A model generated the notes under the pieces. That model did not search any database, was not told where the DNA came from, and saw only the letters and a list, made by a program, of their open reading frames with translations. From Pseudomonadota bacterium (GTDB taxonomy: Bacteria > Pseudomonadota > Gammaproteobacteria > Xanthomonadales > Rhodanobacteraceae): a stretch of 64,000 bases of DNA. Shown piece by piece: positions 1 to 9,890 of the stretch. The stretch's first letter is position 1, and each line of letters begins with the position of its first letter. The stretch is taken from positions 1-64,000 of the forward strand of contig JAJYTG010000001.1 of the NCBI GenBank assembly GCA_021793195.1, written 5' to 3'. Both the position numbers and the translations under genes were made by a program.

Positions 1-327
1 CCGTTGTATCACCGCACCGCACTGACACGCACGACGCAGCAAAGAGGACAACACGATGACCAGCCATGGCCCGAAAGCTCAAGGCAAGAGCCTCAAGCAC
101 GCGGCGTTGACGGGAAGTCTCTTATGGCAAATGAGAGGTGCCAGATGCATGGGGGCACTCGGGTGATCGGTGTTCATGACGCGAGGGTCATCCTCGCGAA
201 TGCCAACGCAGGCGCCAGGGACGGCCGGCGCCGGGTTCGCCCGCACGCGGAAGCGGATGAAGCCCGCCGCAGCGCGTCGGGCGCGACGAAGGCTCGGGCC
301 GCAACTCTCGAACGCCAGGTCACAAAC
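1..327. other. No confident gene; left edge of window
   Basis: I see no recognisable protein here. A 36-codon plus-strand frame at 56-166 starts with ATG behind AGAGGA, but it resembles nothing I know and could be chance. A perfect 7-bp inverted repeat, CGCGAGG (180-186) and CCTCGCG (192-198), lies about 130 bases downstream of the small minus-strand membrane gene. It may be a terminator or part of a decayed integron recombination site. Plus-strand open frames crossing the region are compositional shadows typical of high-GC DNA. Confidence 0.4.
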
Positions 328-513
328 TCACCGGCGGGCCTCCCGCCAGACCATCACCGCCAGCACTGCCGCGACCAGGCATGCGACTGCACTTGCCCAG
401 AGGGGAATAGCGAAACCGTTGACGACAACCGGCCACCCCAGGATCAAGCGCAGCATCTGCAGCAGTGCGACCAGTCCGAATACCAGGGCAGCAATGAGAG
501 TGAATGGCTTCAT
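328..513 (-). CDS. Small two-helix membrane protein, function unknown
   Basis: This encodes a 61-residue hydrophobic protein starting MKPFTLIAAL. It has two predicted membrane helices, at about residues 4-22 and 29-56, separated by a short loop with a Pro and an Asn (GWPVVVN), and an Arg-rich tail (WREARR). The ATG at 513 was preferred to the upstream frame extension because AGGAG lies 7 bases before it. It is the last gene of a minus-strand row that starts next to a decayed integron integrase, so it may be a captured cassette, although I could not find a convincing attC beside it. I do not recognise a function. Confidence 0.6.
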   Translation of the reverse strand: MKPFTLIAALVFGLVALLQMLRLILGWPVVVNGFAIPLWASAVACLVAAVLAVMVWREARR

Positions 514-799
514 GTCGTTGCTCCTGCACTTTGCGGCCTGGCGCACGAGCGCGCCGGGTCCGCCGCCGTGCGGTCGGAGACACGCGCGGCCGGAGACAAT
601 GTAGCGCAGGGCTCAGACCCGCGCGGCGATGGCCTGTCGTGGTGGGTCCGGCGAGCGAGGAGCAATTGCGACAGTCCGCCCGAGCGAAGGGTCGGGCATC
701 ACCTCATCCTGAGTTCGTGATGAAGTTCGGCTGGTTTCCCTTCGGCAGGCAACGCAACGAAAACTCGGATGACGATATCGAGCCCAGGACGGCACTCAA

Positions 800-1453
800 T
801 CAGCCGGCTGGTGGCTTGCCGGCGTTGATCGCCAATTGGGCGGCGAAAGCCCGCCTGTATGCGGGCCGCGCTTCGCCACGGGCGACATAGGCAGCCAGGT
901 TCGGAAATTCGTCCAGAATGCCCGATGATTTCAGCCTGAGCAGCACCGACACCATCATCAGGTCGCCCGCGCTGAACGCACCATCGAGCCAGTCGGCAGC
1001 GCTCAGGCGAGCAGAAAGTTGGCCCAGCCGATTGCGGACGCGATCCTCGACCAGAGGCAGGCGTTCCTTGCTCCAGGGCTGGTCGCCCTCCAGAAGTCTG
1101 GCGTTTGCGAGTTCAAGGATCGGCGGCTCCACGGTGTTGAGCGCGGCAAACATCCATGCGATCGCGCGTGCCCGGGCATTGGCATCGTCCGGCAGCAGGC
1201 CCGCATGACGCTCGGCGATATGGAAGACGATCGCGCCGGTCTCGAACAGGGCGAGATCGCCTTCTTCATAGGTTGGAATCTGGCCGAAAGGATGCAGGCC
1301 CAGATGCGCGGGTTCCTTCATCGCACGAAACGAAACAAGGCGGACCTCGTAGGGTTGACCCGCTTCTTCGAGCGCCCAGCGAACGCGCGTATCACGTGCC
1401 AGTCCCTTGCCGCCATCGGGCGACCGTTCAAAGGCGGTAATGACGATGGTCAT
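800..1453 (-). CDS. Glutathione S-transferase family protein
   Basis: This is a 217-residue cytosolic GST. The N-terminal thioredoxin-like domain (about 1-80) carries the cis-proline motif GQIPTYEEG and the glutathione gamma-glutamyl-binding FETGAI segment. The alpha-helical C-terminal domain (about 90-205) includes the N-capping FSAGDLMM motif. Family members conjugate or reduce electrophilic substrates with glutathione; the substrate cannot be predicted. The ATG at 1453 was chosen because AGGAGGAG lies just upstream and because the thioredoxin fold begins at TIVITAFERS. It lies in the minus-strand row pointing away from the decayed integron integrase, with an attC-like palindrome between it and the DHFR-like gene, so it is probably a gene cassette. 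Confidence 0.88.
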   Translation of the reverse strand: MTIVITAFERSPDGGKGLARDTRVRWALEEAGQPYEVRLVSFRAMKEPAHLGLHPFGQIPTYEEGDLALFETGAIVFHIAERHAGLLPDDANARARAIAWMFAALNTVEPPILELANARLLEGDQPWSKERLPLVEDRVRNRLGQLSARLSAADWLDGAFSAGDLMMVSVLLRLKSSGILDEFPNLAAYVARGEARPAYRRAFAAQLAINAGKPPAG

Positions 1454-1491
1454 CGCGAGGCTCCTCCTCACCTTCGGGCCCGACGGACTGT

Positions 1492-1619
1492 GCTTAAGCT
1501 GTCGCCCGGTGCCTTGGCCGCCGCTGGCGCGGTCCCCTTCCGGGTGGCCACGTCTGACGGGTACCTCCTGGATGCGGCCCGCCCTGAGGGCGGCCAGCGC
1601 GCGGAGCGGGCGACTCGGG

Positions 1620-1625
<6 letters not shown>
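1492..1625 (-). repeat. attC-like imperfect palindrome (second cassette junction)
   Basis: The gap between the DHFR-like gene and the GST gene is a long imperfect inverted repeat. TCGCCCG near 1503 pairs with CGGGCGA near 1608, and TGGCCGCC pairs with GGCGGCCA further in. One edge has GCTTAAG (1492-1498), which on the minus strand reads CTTAAGC, one base from the integron core GTTRRRY. The other edge, CTGTAAC on the minus strand, overlaps the TAA stop of the DHFR-like gene. Arms that pair over more than 100 bases with degenerate core boxes at both ends fit an attC site. The cores are not perfect, so this remains a candidate. Confidence 0.45.
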
Positions 1626-2198
<573 letters not shown>

Positions 2199-2224
2199 GT
2201 GAGAGTGCCGATTGCCATAGGGCC

Positions 2225-2302
2225 GTCCAACGTTCCCGGTAATCGGCGCCGTGACCGCAGCGTGCTGCGACCGCGGCGTCCGTGTCGACTGGACGATTAG
2301 GC
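2225..2302 (-). repeat. attC-like site between first and second cassettes
   Basis: The whole gap after the methyltransferase stop codon is an imperfect palindrome. The inner stem CGCAGC/GCTGCG has a 2-base loop. Outside it, GGCGCCG pairs with CGGCGTCC with one wobble. The cassette-start edge is a perfect integron core, GTTGGAC on the minus strand (2225-2231, fits GTTRRRY). The far edge is GCCTAAT (2296-2302), one base from the R'' consensus RYYYAAC. Length (78 bases), position between a stop and the next start, and core spacing all fit an attC. Confidence 0.62.
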
Positions 2303-2309
2303 CAGTCGC

Positions 2310-3041
2310 TCACTTTTTCTTGGGAAACGGGAGGATCATCGAAACCCGTCGGCGATACTGTTCGTACGCAGCGCCGTGATACCTCACCAGATCGCGCTCC
2401 TCGAACTGGAGGGCAATCAGGATATAAGCAGTCGTGGCGACGGAGAAAAGCAGATGGGCGGCCGACATGTGTGGCGTCGCCCAAAACGCGACGATGAAGC
2501 CCAACATGATCGGGTGCCGTACCAATTTATAAAGAAACGGTGTCCTGAAACCGATATTGGTGTACTCCTGACCTTTCATATTCAGATAGACCTGGCGCAG
2601 GCCGAACAGATCGAAGTGATTAATTAAGAAGGTGCCGATCAGCACAATTACCCAGCCTATCCAGAAGAGCACCCACAAGACATTGCGCGCCGCGACGTTC
2701 TCGACCGTCCAGACTACTCCATTCATCGGCTGCCATTGCCAGTAGAGCAGAATCAATGCGAGGCTTGACAGCAAAACATAAGTGCTGCGTTCGACTGGCT
2801 GTGGAACGAACCGCGTCCACCAACGCTTGAAGGCTGGCCGCGCCATGACGCTGTGCTGGACGGCGAAGACGCCGAGCAGCAGCGCATCGATCAGCAATGC
2901 CTGACCAAACGAACCCGGTGTGCCAGAATCAATCGACTTCGGCACAACCAGATTACCGACGAATCCAATCGCGTAGAGAAATGTTGCGAAAAAGATCAAA
3001 TAGCAAACCACACCGTACAACAGAGCAAGAGTGCGACCCAT
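2310..3041 (-). CDS. mddA: Methanethiol S-methyltransferase-like membrane protein
   Basis: This is a 243-residue integral membrane protein with about five hydrophobic helices, of the MddA/NnrU/isoprenylcysteine methyltransferase-like family. Key family segments are VQHSVMARP after the second helix, VRHPIMLGF before the fourth, and the C-terminal [18 protein letters not shown]. MddA proteins methylate methanethiol to dimethyl sulfide with SAM; that substrate is inferred from family membership. Two starts are possible: ATG at 3071, directly after a cassette core site, and ATG at 3041, which has GGAGGG 7 bases upstream and is preferred. It is the gene nearest the decayed integrase and points away from it, the position of a first cassette. 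Confidence 0.78.
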   Translation of the reverse strand: MGRTLALLYGVVCYLIFFATFLYAIGFVGNLVVPKSIDSGTPGSFGQALLIDALLLGVFAVQHSVMARPAFKRWWTRFVPQPVERSTYVLLSSLALILLYWQWQPMNGVVWTVENVAARNVLWVLFWIGWVIVLIGTFLINHFDLFGLRQVYLNMKGQEYTNIGFRTPFLYKLVRHPIMLGFIVAFWATPHMSAAHLLFSVATTAYILIALQFEERDLVRYHGAAYEQYRRRVSMILPFPKKK

Positions 3042-3072
3042 GACATAGCCCTCCGGTAGAAAGTAATTCATG

Positions 3073-3121
3073 GCCCAACTATTATTCGGTTGCGGAGTGG
3101 AGCCTGGTTCCACCGCCTAAT
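3073..3121 (-). other. Integron core sites at cassette/attI boundary
   Basis: Positions 3073-3079 read GTTGGGC on the minus strand, a perfect GTTRRRY integron recombination core, 32 bases before the preferred methyltransferase start. A second core-like heptamer, ATTAGGC on the minus strand, lies at 3115-3121, preceded by GGCGTCCGT. The same two blocks (GGCGTCCGT then CGATTAGGC) occur in the opposite orientation at the first attC-like site near 2274-2302. The segment between here and the integrase pseudogene is where attI would be expected. Confidence 0.5.
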
Positions 3122-3239
3122 TCGTGCGTACGGACGCCGGCGATCAGAGCCGCCCTACATGAATCAACTGCTTCCAACCATCGCGCCGCCTAAAACCGCC
3201 GCCTGATCTCGCAGCCTTTTCCCCACCGCAGCGATCACG

Positions 3240-3968
3240 ATGCCGGCATCCTCCCACCCCGAATCCGCACCTGCAAGTGCGCCCGGCACCACGCCGCCGC
3301 CGCTCCTGCTCGATGTGATGCGTGCCCGCATGCGCCGGCTGGGTTTGTCCCTGCATACCGAGGAAGCTTACGAGCTGGGTGCGATGTTTCATTCTGGCCC
3401 ATGGCATGCGCCAGCCGCGGGAAATGGGCACGCCGCGAGATCACCGTGCGTCACGGCAAGGGCGGCAAGGTCGAGACCGGCGCGATGACGCGATGCGTTG
3501 AAGCGCATCGCGTGCGCCGGGCGAGTGAGGAGGCAGGAAGCCGACTGGAGATGCGCTTCAGGGATGAATCTCGCGAGTCGCGGCTTCGGCCACCTCGGCC
3601 ACGCGTCTGCCGCACGCGCTGGCACGCAAGTATCCACGCGCCGCGCGCGAATTCGGCTGGCAGTTCTCGTTTCCATCCGTGCAGCGCGCGGTCGATCCGC
3701 TGGACGGCACGATGCGCCGCCATCATTTCGACGATGCGATTCTGGCGCGTGCGCTGAAGTCGGCGCGCAATCGGGCCGGCATCGACAAGCCGCTGAGTGC
3801 GCACACGCTGCGGCATTCGTTTGCCACACACCTCATCGAGACCGGCTATGACATCAGGACGGTGCAGGAGTTGCTGGGCCACCAGGACGTGTCCACCACG
3901 ATGATCTACACGCACGTGCTCAACCGCGGTGCGGGGGCGTGCGCAGCCCGCTGAACCGGACGGCGTAG
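3240..3968 (+). pseudogene. Decayed integron integrase (IntI-like tyrosine recombinase)
   Basis: Three frames together spell an integron-type integrase. The N-terminus in frame 3240-3488 has LLDVMRARMRRLGLSLHTEEAY. The conserved ARREITVRHGKGGK of the core domain appears in the frame at about 3420-3480. The frame at 3679-3954 has [10 protein letters not shown], the integron-specific region, then [34 protein letters not shown] last shift restores the family end VRSPL, with a TAG at 3966-3968. Most of the N-terminal SAM-like domain and the first part of the catalytic domain are deleted. The HxxR, H and Y residues remain, but the first catalytic Arg region is disrupted, so it cannot be active. 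It points away from the minus-strand gene row, as intI does from its cassette array. Confidence 0.85.
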
Positions 3969-4007
3969 GCGCACCGCGCGGAAGCCGCGCCGCGCCGCGC
4001 CGGCGCC

Positions 4008-4937
4008 CTACCCCCACGCCGCATCCAGCCAGTCCAGCAGCGACGCCAGCGGCAGCGACTCGGCCCACTGCACCAGCCAGGGCAACGCCTCCACGTCGTC
4101 CATGCCGACGTTGTGGCCGGGCGGGAAATACGGCGCATAGCGGAAGTACTGGTCGCCGCCCAGCATCATGCGGCACTGGTAGTCGGCGATGCCGGAAACG
4201 CCGTCCATCATCAGCTCGATCAGCCTGGGCGCCCATTGCGCGTAACCCCAGTCCAGCGTGCTGCCGGGCACCACGCGCCGCGCGCTGCCGGTGCCCAGCG
4301 ACAGCAGGCGGATCGACTCCCAGGGCACCGGCCCGCCCGTGCGCGGATCCTGCGTCTGCGCCAGCGCGCACATCGCCGGATTGTTGGCGTACACGCCGCC
4401 GTCCACGTAGCCGTCGAAGCTGGGGAAGAACGTCGGCGCGGCGCTGGTGGCCATGGCCACCTCCCACACCCACGCGGCGCCGTCGCTGTCGCTGCCCGGC
4501 AGGTTGTGGAACAGCTTGGGCTTCCAGTCGCGGCGCAACGGATCCGCGGTTTCCGGATCCAAGTCGAAACTGGTGATCAGCACCGCGCCGCCGAGCTGGT
4601 CGAGCCGGGTGTCGGCCCCCAGCAGGGCCTGCAGCACCGCCGCGCGCGGTTCGGCCGGATAGCGCGCGCCGATGACCTGGCCCAGGCTGCGCAGGCGCCG
4701 CCACGGCCCCGCATCGAAGATGGCGGCACCGCGGTCCAGGTACAGCGCGCGCAACTGCGCCGGCGTCAGCCCCCTGCGCAGGCCCAACGCCAGCAGGCCG
4801 CCGGTGGAAGTGCCGGCCATCAGCGCGACCTCGGCCAGCAGGGCCGGCCGGGCCTGTTGCAGGCGCTGCAGCAGCACCGCGGCTACCACGCCGCGCAGGC
4901 CGCCGCCATCGAAGCTGAGGATGCGATACACCGGCAT
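4008..4937 (-). CDS. Patatin-like phospholipase
   Basis: This is a 309-residue patatin-family acyl hydrolase. Three hallmark elements are visible: the oxyanion-hole glycine cluster DGGGLRG at 10-16, the nucleophile elbow GTSTG with Ser44, and the catalytic Asp179 in VDGGVYANNP. There is no signal peptide, so it should act in the cytosol or at the inner membrane face on phospholipid or lipid ester bonds. ATG 4937 follows GGAG by 7 bases. It sits 107 bases downstream of the Spx/ArsC-like gene, in the same direction. CBASS effectors such as CapV belong to the same fold, but no nucleotide cyclase lies nearby, so a defence role is not supported. The in vivo substrate is unknown. Confidence 0.85.
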   Translation of the reverse strand: MPVYRILSFDGGGLRGVVAAVLLQRLQQARPALLAEVALMAGTSTGGLLALGLRRGLTPAQLRALYLDRGAAIFDAGPWRRLRSLGQVIGARYPAEPRAAVLQALLGADTRLDQLGGAVLITSFDLDPETADPLRRDWKPKLFHNLPGSDSDGAAWVWEVAMATSAAPTFFPSFDGYVDGGVYANNPAMCALAQTQDPRTGGPVPWESIRLLSLGTGSARRVVPGSTLDWGYAQWAPRLIELMMDGVSGIADYQCRMMLGGDQYFRYAPYFPPGHNVGMDDVEALPWLVQWAESLPLASLLDWLDAAWG

Positions 4938-5044
4938 GGCACCGCTCCGTGCACCCCCCAAGACGGCACTGTAATCGCACCGGCCGCCGGCACCCAGTGC
5001 CGCATCGGCGGCCGCGGCATGCACCGCGCCGCGGGTGCGGCTGG

Positions 5045-5410
5045 TCAGCCTGCGCCGCCGTTGAACCAGCCGCCGAACCGTGGATCGCTGAAGCCGGCGC
5101 CCAGCAACGCACCATCGCGCAGCACCAGCGGGCGGCGCAGCAGCGCGGGATGCTCGCGGATCAGCAGCGTCCATTCCGGATCGCTGGACGGGCTTTTGCG
5201 CTGCGGCAGCAGGTTGCGCCAGGTCGGGCCGGACTTGTTCACCAGCTTGTCCCAGCCGCCGGCCTGGCGCGCCCAGTCGCGCAGGGTGTCCGGTTCGGGC
5301 CGCTGCGTGCGGTAGTCCACGAACGCATACGCGATGCCGCGGCGATCCAGCCAGTTGCGCGCCTTGCGACAGGTATCGCAGTTGGGCAATCCGTACAGGG
5401 TGATGTTCAT
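5045..5410 (-). CDS. Spx/ArsC-family thioredoxin-fold reductase (YffB-like)
   Basis: This is a 121-residue ArsC/Spx-family protein. The N-terminal CDTC motif (Cys11, Cys14) follows a short beta strand, [10 protein letters not shown], and the usual [11 protein letters not shown] helix follows. The late [16 protein letters not shown] matches the family RRP-x-L segment that closes the anion site in ArsC. Members act as thiol-dependent reductases or glutathione-linked proteins; YffB is the nearest named member, and arsenate reduction should not be assumed. Its ATG overlaps the dapD stop by four bases (5407-5410), so translation is coupled in a map-glnD-dapD operon. Confidence 0.85.
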   Translation of the reverse strand: MNITLYGLPNCDTCRKARNWLDRRGIAYAFVDYRTQRPEPDTLRDWARQAGGWDKLVNKSGPTWRNLLPQRKSPSSDPEWTLLIREHPALLRRPLVLRDGALLGAGFSDPRFGGWFNGGAG

Positions 5411-6228
5411 GCGCGCAGCAGCTCGTTGATGGCGGTCTTGGCGCGCGTCTTCGCGTCCACCTGCTTGACGATGACCGCCGCATACAGGCTGTGGCTGCCG
5501 TCGGCGGCGGGCAGGCTGCCGGCCACCACCACGCTGCCGGCGGGCACGCGGCCGTAGTGCACCGTGCCGCTGGCGCGGTCGTAGATGCGCGTGCTCTGGC
5601 CCAGGAACACGCCCATGCCGATCACGCTGCCGCGCTCGACGATCACGCCCTCGACCACCTCCGAGCGCGCGCCGATGAAGCAGTCGTCCTCGATGATGGT
5701 GGGCGCGGCCTGCAGGGGCTCCAGCACGCCGCCGATGCCGACCCCGCCGGACAGATGCACGCGCGCGCCGATCTGCGCGCAGGAACCCACCGTGGCCCAG
5801 GTATCGATCATCGTGCCGGCGCCTACGTGAGCGCCGATGTTGAGATAGCTCGGCATCAGCACCGCGTCCTTGCCGATGTGGGCGCCGCGGCGCACCAGCG
5901 CGCCCGGCACCACGCGCGCGCCCAGCGCGCGCAACTCGCCGTCACCGGCCTGCGCGAAGCGCAGCGGCACCTTGTCCCAGGCGGCCATGGCGCCGCCCTC
6001 CATGCGCCGGCTGCCGTGCGCGCGGAAGTACAGCAGCACCGCCTGCTTCAGCCAGGTGTTGACGCGCCAGCCGCCGTGTCCGTCCGGCTCGGCCACGCGC
6101 ACCGCGCCGCGCTCCAACTGGTCCAGAACCTGCTCCAGCACGGGCAGCAGGCCGGTCTCGATGGCGTGCGCGTCGAGCCGGTCGCGGTCGGCCCAGGCGT
6201 TCTCGATGGCGTCTTGCAGTGCGTGCAT
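5407..6228 (-). CDS. dapD: 2,3,4,5-tetrahydropyridine-2,6-dicarboxylate N-succinyltransferase
   Basis: This is DapD of 273 residues, the usual length. It succinylates tetrahydrodipicolinate in the lysine and diaminopimelate pathway. After an N-terminal helical domain ([17 protein letters not shown]), the left-handed beta-helix hexapeptide repeats run from about 105 to 230 ([38 protein letters not shown]). The C-terminal [22 protein letters not shown] segment completes the CoA site. The start overlaps the glnD stop by one base and the stop overlaps the next start by four, showing tight translational coupling. DapE often follows this gene set in xanthomonads but is not in this window. Confidence 0.96.
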   Translation of the reverse strand: MHALQDAIENAWADRDRLDAHAIETGLLPVLEQVLDQLERGAVRVAEPDGHGGWRVNTWLKQAVLLYFRAHGSRRMEGGAMAAWDKVPLRFAQAGDGELRALGARVVPGALVRRGAHIGKDAVLMPSYLNIGAHVGAGTMIDTWATVGSCAQIGARVHLSGGVGIGGVLEPLQAAPTIIEDDCFIGARSEVVEGVIVERGSVIGMGVFLGQSTRIYDRASGTVHYGRVPAGSVVVAGSLPAADGSHSLYAAVIVKQVDAKTRAKTAINELLRA

Positions 6229-8885
6229 CAGCGGATACCTGCGGTGGGTTCGGGCGCGCCCAGGCGCTGTTCGAGCATGTGCGCCAGCCGCGCGCGGGCG
6301 GCATCGTCCAGGGCGCGGTCGCTGCGGTCGCTCAATTCGAAGTAATCCTCGGCGCGGTCGCCGAAGGTGGCGATACGCGCATCATGCACGCGCACCGCGC
6401 ATTCGAGAAAGGCTTCGGCGATGTCGGCCAGCAGGCCGGGGCGGTCGCTGGCGCGCAGTGCCAGGCGGGTGCGGGCCGGATTGTCGGCCGCCTCGAAACG
6501 GATGCGCGGCGCGCGCTGGAAGTGCCGCAGCCGGCGCGGCAGGCTGCGCTGCGCGCGCGGGCGCCGCGCCGAACGCAGCGCCGCCTCGAGGCGCGCGCAC
6601 AGATGGGCGGCGCGCTCGGCGCTGCCGGCGCCGCCGTGCGCGTCCAGCAGCACGAAGCTGTCCAGCGCGCGGCCGCTGGGCGTGCCCAGGATGCGCGCCT
6701 CCTGCACCGAGTAGCCCTCGCGCTCCAGCGCCGCGGTGACGGTGGCGAACAGACCATCGCGGTCGGCCGCCAGGAAAAACAGCTCCAGCCCGCCGCGCAC
6801 CGAGTTCGCCTGCGCGGCCACGACCGGCAGTGTCGCGGCGGCGGCCAGCAGCGCGGCGCTCTGCCAGGCCACCTGCTCGGGCTGCTGGCGCACGAAGGCG
6901 GCCTCGGGAAAGTCCTGCCACAGCGCCGCCACCGATGCAGCCGGATGTCCCTGCCCGGTCAGCAGCGCCAGCGCCTGCGCGCGGCAGCGCGCGGCCAGGG
7001 CGGCGGCGTCGGCGGCGTCGGCATCGCCGCTGAGTACCCGCCGCGCGGCGTGGTAGAGATCGGCCAGCAGGCGGTCCTTGAAGCCGTTCCACAGACTGGG
7101 GCTGGTGCCGATGATGTCGGCCACGGTCAGCAGGTACAGCATCTCCAGCCGCGTCACGCTGCCCACGCGCGCGGCGAAGCGGGCCACCACCTGCGGATCG
7201 CCGATGTCCTGGCGCTGCGCGGTCTGGCTGAGCAGCAGGTGCTCGCGCACCAGAAAGCACACGTCCTCGATGTCTTCCTGCGGCCAGCCCAGTTGCCGCG
7301 CGAAGCCGCGCACCTCGTCCTCGCCCAGCACGCTGTGGTCGCCGCCACGGCCCTTGGCGATGTCGTGAAACAGCGCCGCCAGCAACAGCACCGGCAGCGC
7401 GCGCTGCCGCGCCCACAAGGCGTGCGCCAGCGCGAACTGCTCGGCAGCGGCGGGCGCCGCGAAGGCGGCCAGTTGCGCCAGCACACGCAAGGTGTGCTCG
7501 TCCACGGTATAGATGTGGAACAGGTCGTACTGCATGCGTCCGCTGACCGTGGCGAAGGCCGGGATCAGCGCGCCCAGCGCGCCGATACGCGCCAGCGCGG
7601 TCAGCGCCGCCGGCGCGGCGGCGCCGCGCTGCAGCAGCCGGTCGAATGCGCGCAGGGCATCGGGGTCGCGCGCCAGCGCATCCTCCAGCACGGCTTCATG
7701 CAGCACGGCGCGCGCGGCGCGCGCGGTCTCGGCGCTGAAATGCTGGATGCCGGCATCCGCATCCAGCCAGCGCGCGCCTTCGAGCAGGGCCGCGGGACGC
7801 CGCGCGATCAGGCCGGGATCGCGCGGCTCCAGCGCCGCGCCGCGCCGTTGCCAGTGCCCATCCAGCGGTGCGGCGGGCGGCGGCGGATGCTGGCGCGCGT
7901 CCAGCCGCGCCACCGCTTCGTCGACCAGCGCCGCCACGCTGGCGGCGGCGCGGTAGTAACCCTGCATGAAGCGCTCCACGGCCAGCGCGTCGGCAGCGTC
8001 GCGATACCCCAGCTGCCGTGCCAGCGCGCGCTGGTGCTCGAACAGCAGGCGCTCCTCGGCACGACCGGCCAGCAGGTGCAGGGCGTAGCGGTCGCGTGCC
8101 AGCAGCGCCTCGGCGGCATCCAGCTCATGCGCGGCCGCGGCATCGAGCAGACCGGCCACGACCAGGCCCGCCAGCGTGGCCGGTGCGCCCATGCGCAGGC
8201 CCAGCCAGTACAGCATGTCGAGGTGGCGCAGACCGCCGGGGCCGTCCTTGAGATCGGGTTCGAGGCGGTAACTGTCATCGCCGCGACGCGCGCGACGCTG
8301 CGCCTGCTCGGCGCGGCGCGCATCCAGAAATGCGGGCAGCGGCCACAGTTCTTCGTCTTGCGCCAGCCGTGCCGGTGCCGCGACCAACGCCGCGTCGCCA
8401 GCCAGCCAGCGCGCCTCCAGCATGGCGGTGAACACGCTGAGATCCTGCGCGGCCAGGGCACGCTGCCCGGCCTGCGTGCGCACCGCCTGGGCGGGTTTCA
8501 GGCCCAGATCCCAGAGCACCGCGAACACGCGCTCCAGTCCGCGCGAGGACGGCGCGGAATCGCCCTGCGTCAGCACCAACAGATCGACATCGGAATGCGG
8601 AAACAGGCGCCCGCGCCCGAACCCGCCCTGCGCGAACAGGGCCAGGCCGGCGGGCGCCCCCAGATGCAGCGTCCACACTTGCGCCACGACGCGGCTGACC
8701 AGTTCGGCGCGCGCCGCCGCCAGCACGCGCGCCTCGGCGCCGGCGGCGAACGCCAGCGCCAGCGCACGCGCGTGATCCTCGAGCAGCTGGCGCAGCGCCA
8801 AGCGCGCCTCATCGGACAGGCCGCTGCGCGGCAGCGCGAGCGGCAGCCGCGGCGGCGCGGGAATCGCGGCTTCGGCCCGGGTCAC
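6228..8885 (-). CDS. glnD: [Protein-PII] uridylyltransferase/uridylyl-removing enzyme
   Basis: GlnD senses glutamine and uridylylates or deuridylylates PII proteins to set nitrogen status. The product is about 885 residues with all four modules: the nucleotidyltransferase [17 protein letters not shown]; the HD domain [17 protein letters not shown]; and two C-terminal ACT domains, [20 protein letters not shown] and [20 protein letters not shown]. The start is uncertain. The frame opens at TTG 8978, and a GTG at 8885 is chosen because it leaves about 20 residues before the conserved helical start. No good ribosome site is visible for either. It lies between map and dapD in one operon. Confidence 0.93.
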   Translation of the reverse strand: MTRAEAAIPAPPRLPLALPRSGLSDEARLALRQLLEDHARALALAFAAGAEARVLAAARAELVSRVVAQVWTLHLGAPAGLALFAQGGFGRGRLFPHSDVDLLVLTQGDSAPSSRGLERVFAVLWDLGLKPAQAVRTQAGQRALAAQDLSVFTAMLEARWLAGDAALVAAPARLAQDEELWPLPAFLDARRAEQAQRRARRGDDSYRLEPDLKDGPGGLRHLDMLYWLGLRMGAPATLAGLVVAGLLDAAAAHELDAAEALLARDRYALHLLAGRAEERLLFEHQRALARQLGYRDAADALAVERFMQGYYRAAASVAALVDEAVARLDARQHPPPPAAPLDGHWQRRGAALEPRDPGLIARRPAALLEGARWLDADAGIQHFSAETARAARAVLHEAVLEDALARDPDALRAFDRLLQRGAAAPAALTALARIGALGALIPAFATVSGRMQYDLFHIYTVDEHTLRVLAQLAAFAAPAAAEQFALAHALWARQRALPVLLLAALFHDIAKGRGGDHSVLGEDEVRGFARQLGWPQEDIEDVCFLVREHLLLSQTAQRQDIGDPQVVARFAARVGSVTRLEMLYLLTVADIIGTSPSLWNGFKDRLLADLYHAARRVLSGDADAADAAALAARCRAQALALLTGQGHPAASVAALWQDFPEAAFVRQQPEQVAWQSAALLAAAATLPVVAAQANSVRGGLELFFLAADRDGLFATVTAALEREGYSVQEARILGTPSGRALDSFVLLDAHGGAGSAERAAHLCARLEAALRSARRPRAQRSLPRRLRHFQRAPRIRFEAADNPARTRLALRASDRPGLLADIAEAFLECAVRVHDARIATFGDRAEDYFELSDRSDRALDDAARARLAHMLEQRLGAPEPTAGIR

Positions 8886-8991
8886 GGCGCCGCGCCGCGC
8901 ACCGCGCGCACGGCGCGGCTCAGAACCTGTGGATGAATCCCCTGCCGTCGCGAGGCTGGCCACGGGCGGGCCCGGCAAGGCGCCGGGCGCG

Positions 8992-9031
8992 GAAAACCGC
9001 GCGCATCGCCCGGTCTACGCAAGCGGTTTTC
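8992..9031 (-). terminator. Possible intrinsic terminator after map
   Basis: GAAAACCGC (8992-9000) and GCGGTTTTC (9023-9031) are perfect 9-base inverted repeats with a 22-base loop, 71 bases downstream of the map stop codon. The last stem bases on the minus strand are TTTT, preceded by GC pairs, as in a hairpin with a built-in U-run. The loop is large, so efficiency is doubtful and read-through into glnD is plausible. Confidence 0.4.
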
Positions 9032-9101
9032 GTGGCCCCGGTGACGTAATGGGGCGCGCTCAGGGGCAGCCGCGGCAGGCAAGGGATTCGTTCGCGGGTT
9101 C

Positions 9102-9890
9102 TCAAGCCGCGTCGGGCCAGGGCGTGAGGATCTCGAAGCCGTTCTCGGTCACGGCCACGGTGTGCTCCCACTGCGCCGACAGCGAGTGGTCCTTGGTCAC
9201 CACCGTCCAGCCATCCGGCAGCAGCCGCGTGTGCGCCTTGCCGGCGTTGACCATCGGCTCGACGGTGAAGGTCATGCCGCGCTCCAGACGCAGCCCGGTG
9301 CCGGGCTTGCCGTAATGCAGCACCTGCGGATCCTCGTGGTAAACGCGGCCGATGCCGTGCCCGCAGTACTCGCGCACCACCGCGTAGCCCGCCGCCTCAG
9401 CCACCTGCTGCACCGCATGGCCGATGTCGCCCAGGGTGGCGCCGGGACGCACCGCGCGGATGCCGGCCATCATCGCCGCGTGCGTGGTCTCCACCAGTCG
9501 CCGCGCCAGCACGCTGGGCGTGCCGACGAAGTACATGCGGCTGGTGTCGCCGTGCCAGCCGTCCTTGATGACGGTGATATCGATGTTGAGGATGTCGCCG
9601 TCTTTGAGGGTCTTGGACGGACTGGGTATGCCGTGGCAGATCACGTGGTTGACCGAGGTGCACAGCGTCTTGGGAAAGCCGCGGTAGCCGACGTTGGCCG
9701 GGATGGCTTTCTGCACGTTGACGATGTGCTCGTAGGCGATGCGGTCCAGCTCCTCGGTGCTGACGCCGGGGCGCACGTGCGGCTTGAGGATGGCCAGCAC
9801 TTCGGCTGCCAGGCGGCCGGCCGCGCGCATTTTCTCGATGTCGGCGAGGCTTTTGGGCAGCACCGCCTGGGTTTTGTCGGGGGAACGCAT
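9102..9890 (-). CDS. map: Type I methionine aminopeptidase
   Basis: MAP removes the initiator methionine from nascent proteins. The 262-residue product is the size of the E. coli enzyme. Metal-ligand segments are visible: [20 protein letters not shown] (two Asp), [14 protein letters not shown] (His), [13 protein letters not shown] (Glu), and the final [12 protein letters not shown] (Glu). The ATG at 9890 is taken because the family start ([10 protein letters not shown], then [11 protein letters not shown]) begins there; a longer open frame to 10172 runs into the rpsB leader. It is divergent from rpsB, as commonly seen in gammaproteobacteria, and is followed by glnD. Confidence 0.96.
   Translation of the reverse strand: MRSPDKTQAVLPKSLADIEKMRAAGRLAAEVLAILKPHVRPGVSTEELDRIAYEHIVNVQKAIPANVGYRGFPKTLCTSVNHVICHGIPSPSKTLKDGDILNIDITVIKDGWHGDTSRMYFVGTPSVLARRLVETTHAAMMAGIRAVRPGATLGDIGHAVQQVAEAAGYAVVREYCGHGIGRVYHEDPQVLHYGKPGTGLRLERGMTFTVEPMVNAGKAHTRLLPDGWTVVTKDHSLSAQWEHTVAVTENGFEILTPWPDAA

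Noticed and set aside
678-697. Third attC site between GST and the small membrane gene
   Set aside because: Only a 6-bp inverted repeat (GCCCGA/TCGGGC) and no core heptamer within the expected distance.
613-795. 60-residue minus-strand frame between GST and the small membrane gene
   Set aside because: No ribosome site, low-complexity Arg/Ser/Pro composition and no known family.
4008-4937. Patatin gene as a CBASS or other defence effector
   Set aside because: No nucleotide cyclase, sensor or other defence gene lies nearby; neighbours are housekeeping genes.
6219-8936. A 905-codon plus-strand frame opposite glnD
   Set aside because: Compositional shadow; no recognisable domain, and glnD is complete on the other strand.
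8927-8940. DnaA-box-like TGTGGATGAA near the glnD start, possible origin
   Set aside because: A single imperfect match, with no cluster, dnaA or AT-rich unwinding element nearby.
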